Shown piece after piece: positions 28,754-29,983 of a stretch of 29,983 nt of DNA; the first letter of the stretch is position 1, and each line of letters begins with the position of its first letter. The notes beneath the pieces were generated by a model, which had not been told where the DNA came from, did not search any database, and was given only the letters and a program-made list of their open reading frames with translations. Location of the stretch: positions 1 through 29,983 of IMG/VR virus record IMGVR_UViG_3300037161_000097; one strand, 5' to 3'. Made by a program: the position numbers and the translations under genes. The stretch is from a virus.

Positions 28754-29253
28754 TGACCTACTCGCCCACCTACGCCGATGCGCCGGAGCGGGAGGCCTCT
28801 TGGTACAGCACCGACCCGCCGCAGCCCTCTGGCTTCGTCCCTCCCCCGCTGCTCCAGGCCAACGGCGGCAACTGGGCGCTGATCCAGGCCCGCGCCCCGA
28901 AGACCATCGGCCGGGAGAGCGCCATCTACATCGTCCGGGACAAGGGCCGCGAGCTCAGGAACGCCCTGGGCGAGAAGGAATGGCAGCACCACCTGGTGGC
29001 CGTGCTCTTCTGGCCGCTGGATTCCGCGGACGCTGAGACCGACCAGGCGGCGCTCGACGCGGAGATGGTGAAGGTGCTCGCCCGCATCCGCGGCCCGTGG
29101 CTGGACAAGACCCACGGCGGGGCATTCGCCTCGGTCGGTGAGGATTCGAACGAGATCCAGGTCGACTACGGGGACGTGATCGTGCAAGTCGCAAACGGTG
29201 GCCCGCTCGAGGTGCACGTCGCCTACATGGCCACGGACACCTTCCCGGGCTGA
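28753..29253 (+). CDS. Head-tail joining or tail terminator-type protein
   Basis: 166 aa from the ATG at 28753 (TGATG overlap). After an N-terminal Pro-rich stretch, GNWALIQARAPKTIGRESAI leads into WQHHLVAVLFWPLDSADAET, LDAEMVKVLARIRGPWLD, and VDYGDVIVQVANGGPLEVH. The order, connector then this gene then tail tube, and the size suggest a tail terminator or head-tail joining protein. The sequence motif is weak. Confidence 0.55.
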   Translation: MTYSPTYADAPEREASWYSTDPPQPSGFVPPPLLQANGGNWALIQARAPKTIGRESAIYIVRDKGRELRNALGEKEWQHHLVAVLFWPLDSADAETDQAALDAEMVKVLARIRGPWLDKTHGGAFASVGEDSNEIQVDYGDVIVQVANGGPLEVHVAYMATDTFPG

Positions 29254-29264
29254 GAGGAGAACCC

Positions 29265-29582
29265 ATGCTGCGTCGCTTCCAGAACCCGCACCAGAAGCCG
29301 GTGCGCCTCTTCCACCCCGGCGACCCGGAGCACGGTCAGCCGACCGTCGAGCTGGTCGCCGCGGCCGGCGAAATCTTCGAGGTGGAGCTGCCCGAGGACC
29401 AGCCGCGACCCGACGTCCTCAACGAGTTGACCCCTGGCCGCGAGAGCGCGCCGTGGGACGTCGCGTGGACGTTGCCGGAACCCGTGCCAGCGGCGACGAA
29501 CCGCGGGCGTTTCGCTCGGTCGCCCGTCGAGGCGCCGCCCGCAGAACCCGCCGCCGCTGAGACGGCACCTCAGGAGAGCTGA
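29265..29582 (+). CDS. Hypothetical protein, Pro/Ala-rich C-terminus
   Basis: 105 aa from the ATG at 29265 with GAGAGGAG upstream. MLRRFQNPHQKPVRLFHPGD, then VELVAAAGEIFEVELPEDQP and a proline/alanine-rich tail (EAPPAEPAAAETAP). The first half may be a small beta protein. Not recognised; lies between joining and tail tube genes. Confidence 0.55.
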   Translation: MLRRFQNPHQKPVRLFHPGDPEHGQPTVELVAAAGEIFEVELPEDQPRPDVLNELTPGRESAPWDVAWTLPEPVPAATNRGRFARSPVEAPPAEPAAAETAPQES

Positions 29583-29584
29583 CC

Positions 29585-29983
29585 ATGCCGTACCTCAGCA
29601 GACAGACCTTCATGGGGCTCGGCAAGGAGTCGACCCAGGGCACCCCGGTGGCCGCCAGCCTCTTCGTCCCCGTCGCCACCAGCGTCAAGCCGGCCGACAC
29701 GCCGACCTACGTCGACGATGACTCGATCGTCGCCAACCGCTCCAAGATCCGTGAGTCCTACCAGGGACCGATCGACAGCACCGTGAGCTACGACGGCTTC
29801 TGGCACCCCGAGGTCATCGGCTTCCACACCATCGCCCTCGGGCTGGTCGACGCCGCCACGCCGAAGCAGGGGCGCACCGTCGCCGACGGCGTCACGACGA
29901 TCTCCACCAACACCGTCACCTCCGCCACCGCAAACTTCACCGCGGCGGACCGCGGGGCGGCGATCACCGCCACCGGCATCCCG
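29585..29983 (+). CDS. Tail tube protein, 3' truncated
   Basis: 133 visible residues from the ATG at 29585, preceded by AGGAGAGC. MPYLSRQTFMGLGKESTQGT, PVAASLFVPVATSVKPADTP, then VANRSKIRESYQGPIDSTVSY and PEVIGFHTIALGLVDAA: an N-terminal GLGKESTQGTPV start is characteristic of phage tail tube/major tail proteins. It forms the tail channel and interacts with the tape measure that should follow outside the window. The gene is cut by the window edge. Confidence 0.75.
   Translation, partial: MPYLSRQTFMGLGKESTQGTPVAASLFVPVATSVKPADTPTYVDDDSIVANRSKIRESYQGPIDSTVSYDGFWHPEVIGFHTIALGLVDAATPKQGRTVADGVTTISTNTVTSATANFTAADRGAAITATGIP

Overview
The window reads as most of the genome of one tailed double-stranded DNA phage (siphovirus-like, high GC) or a prophage/viral contig of it. 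Evidence is a terminase large subunit with Walker motifs and nuclease residues, portal, MuF-like head protein, head maturation protease, HK97-type major capsid protein, connector proteins, the start of a tail tube gene, a tail hub, a C39-like peptidase, a coiled-coil membrane protein and a holin-like protein. GC content is high, GTG starts are common, and several promoters place the -10 box 6-8 nt before the start codon (leaderless mRNAs). This suggests an actinobacterial or similar high-GC host, but the host cannot be fixed from the sequence alone. No integrase, tRNA, rRNA, CRISPR array or clear host gene was seen.

Layout. (1) 1-3824, plus strand: end of a beta-propeller repeat protein, then tail hub genes carrying glycine-rich repeats, FN3-like repeats and a LamG-like domain. 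(2) 3848-6129, plus: a virion-associated hypothetical, a C39-like cysteine peptidase, a coiled-coil/TM protein and an internally duplicated holin-like protein. A nested hairpin at 6127-6160 closes the convergent junction. (3) 6158-10648, minus: a tightly overlapping early/recombination operon: two HNH-type genes (one a fragment), a Gam/Gp157-like protein, a 24-bp repeat solenoid protein, a 26-aa membrane peptide, a zinc protein with an SSB-like tail, and small zinc proteins. (4) 10649-10955: divergent overlapping promoters and an HTH regulator on the plus strand. (5) 10662-13908, minus: replication genes (replication initiator, VRR-NUC nuclease, two HTH proteins, HNH, small membrane proteins), then a separately promoted lipoprotein (13909-14334). 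(6) 14418-29983, plus: ParB-like protein, small genes, putative small terminase, a coiled-coil/winged-helix pair split at a 14-bp repeat, large terminase, a membrane-anchored cysteine-peptidase-like protein, metallophosphoesterase, portal, a carbohydrate-binding-like protein, MuF-like protein, protease/scaffold, capsid, connectors and the tail tube start.

The window starts in the distal tail genes and ends in the first tail gene. A circular map or circularly permuted contig would therefore close the gap with only the tail chaperone, tape measure and remaining tail genes. Genes within each block overlap by 1-11 nt (mostly ATGA, GTGA or TGATG), implying long polycistronic messages with translational coupling. 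The points most worth a second look are the 14-bp repeat whose copy number sets the reading frame between a coiled coil and a winged helix (17144-17199), the tail hub apparently split by FN3/LamG modules (615-3824), the 17-copy 24-bp repeat solenoid gene (8015-8422), and the compact divergent switch at 10680-10748.
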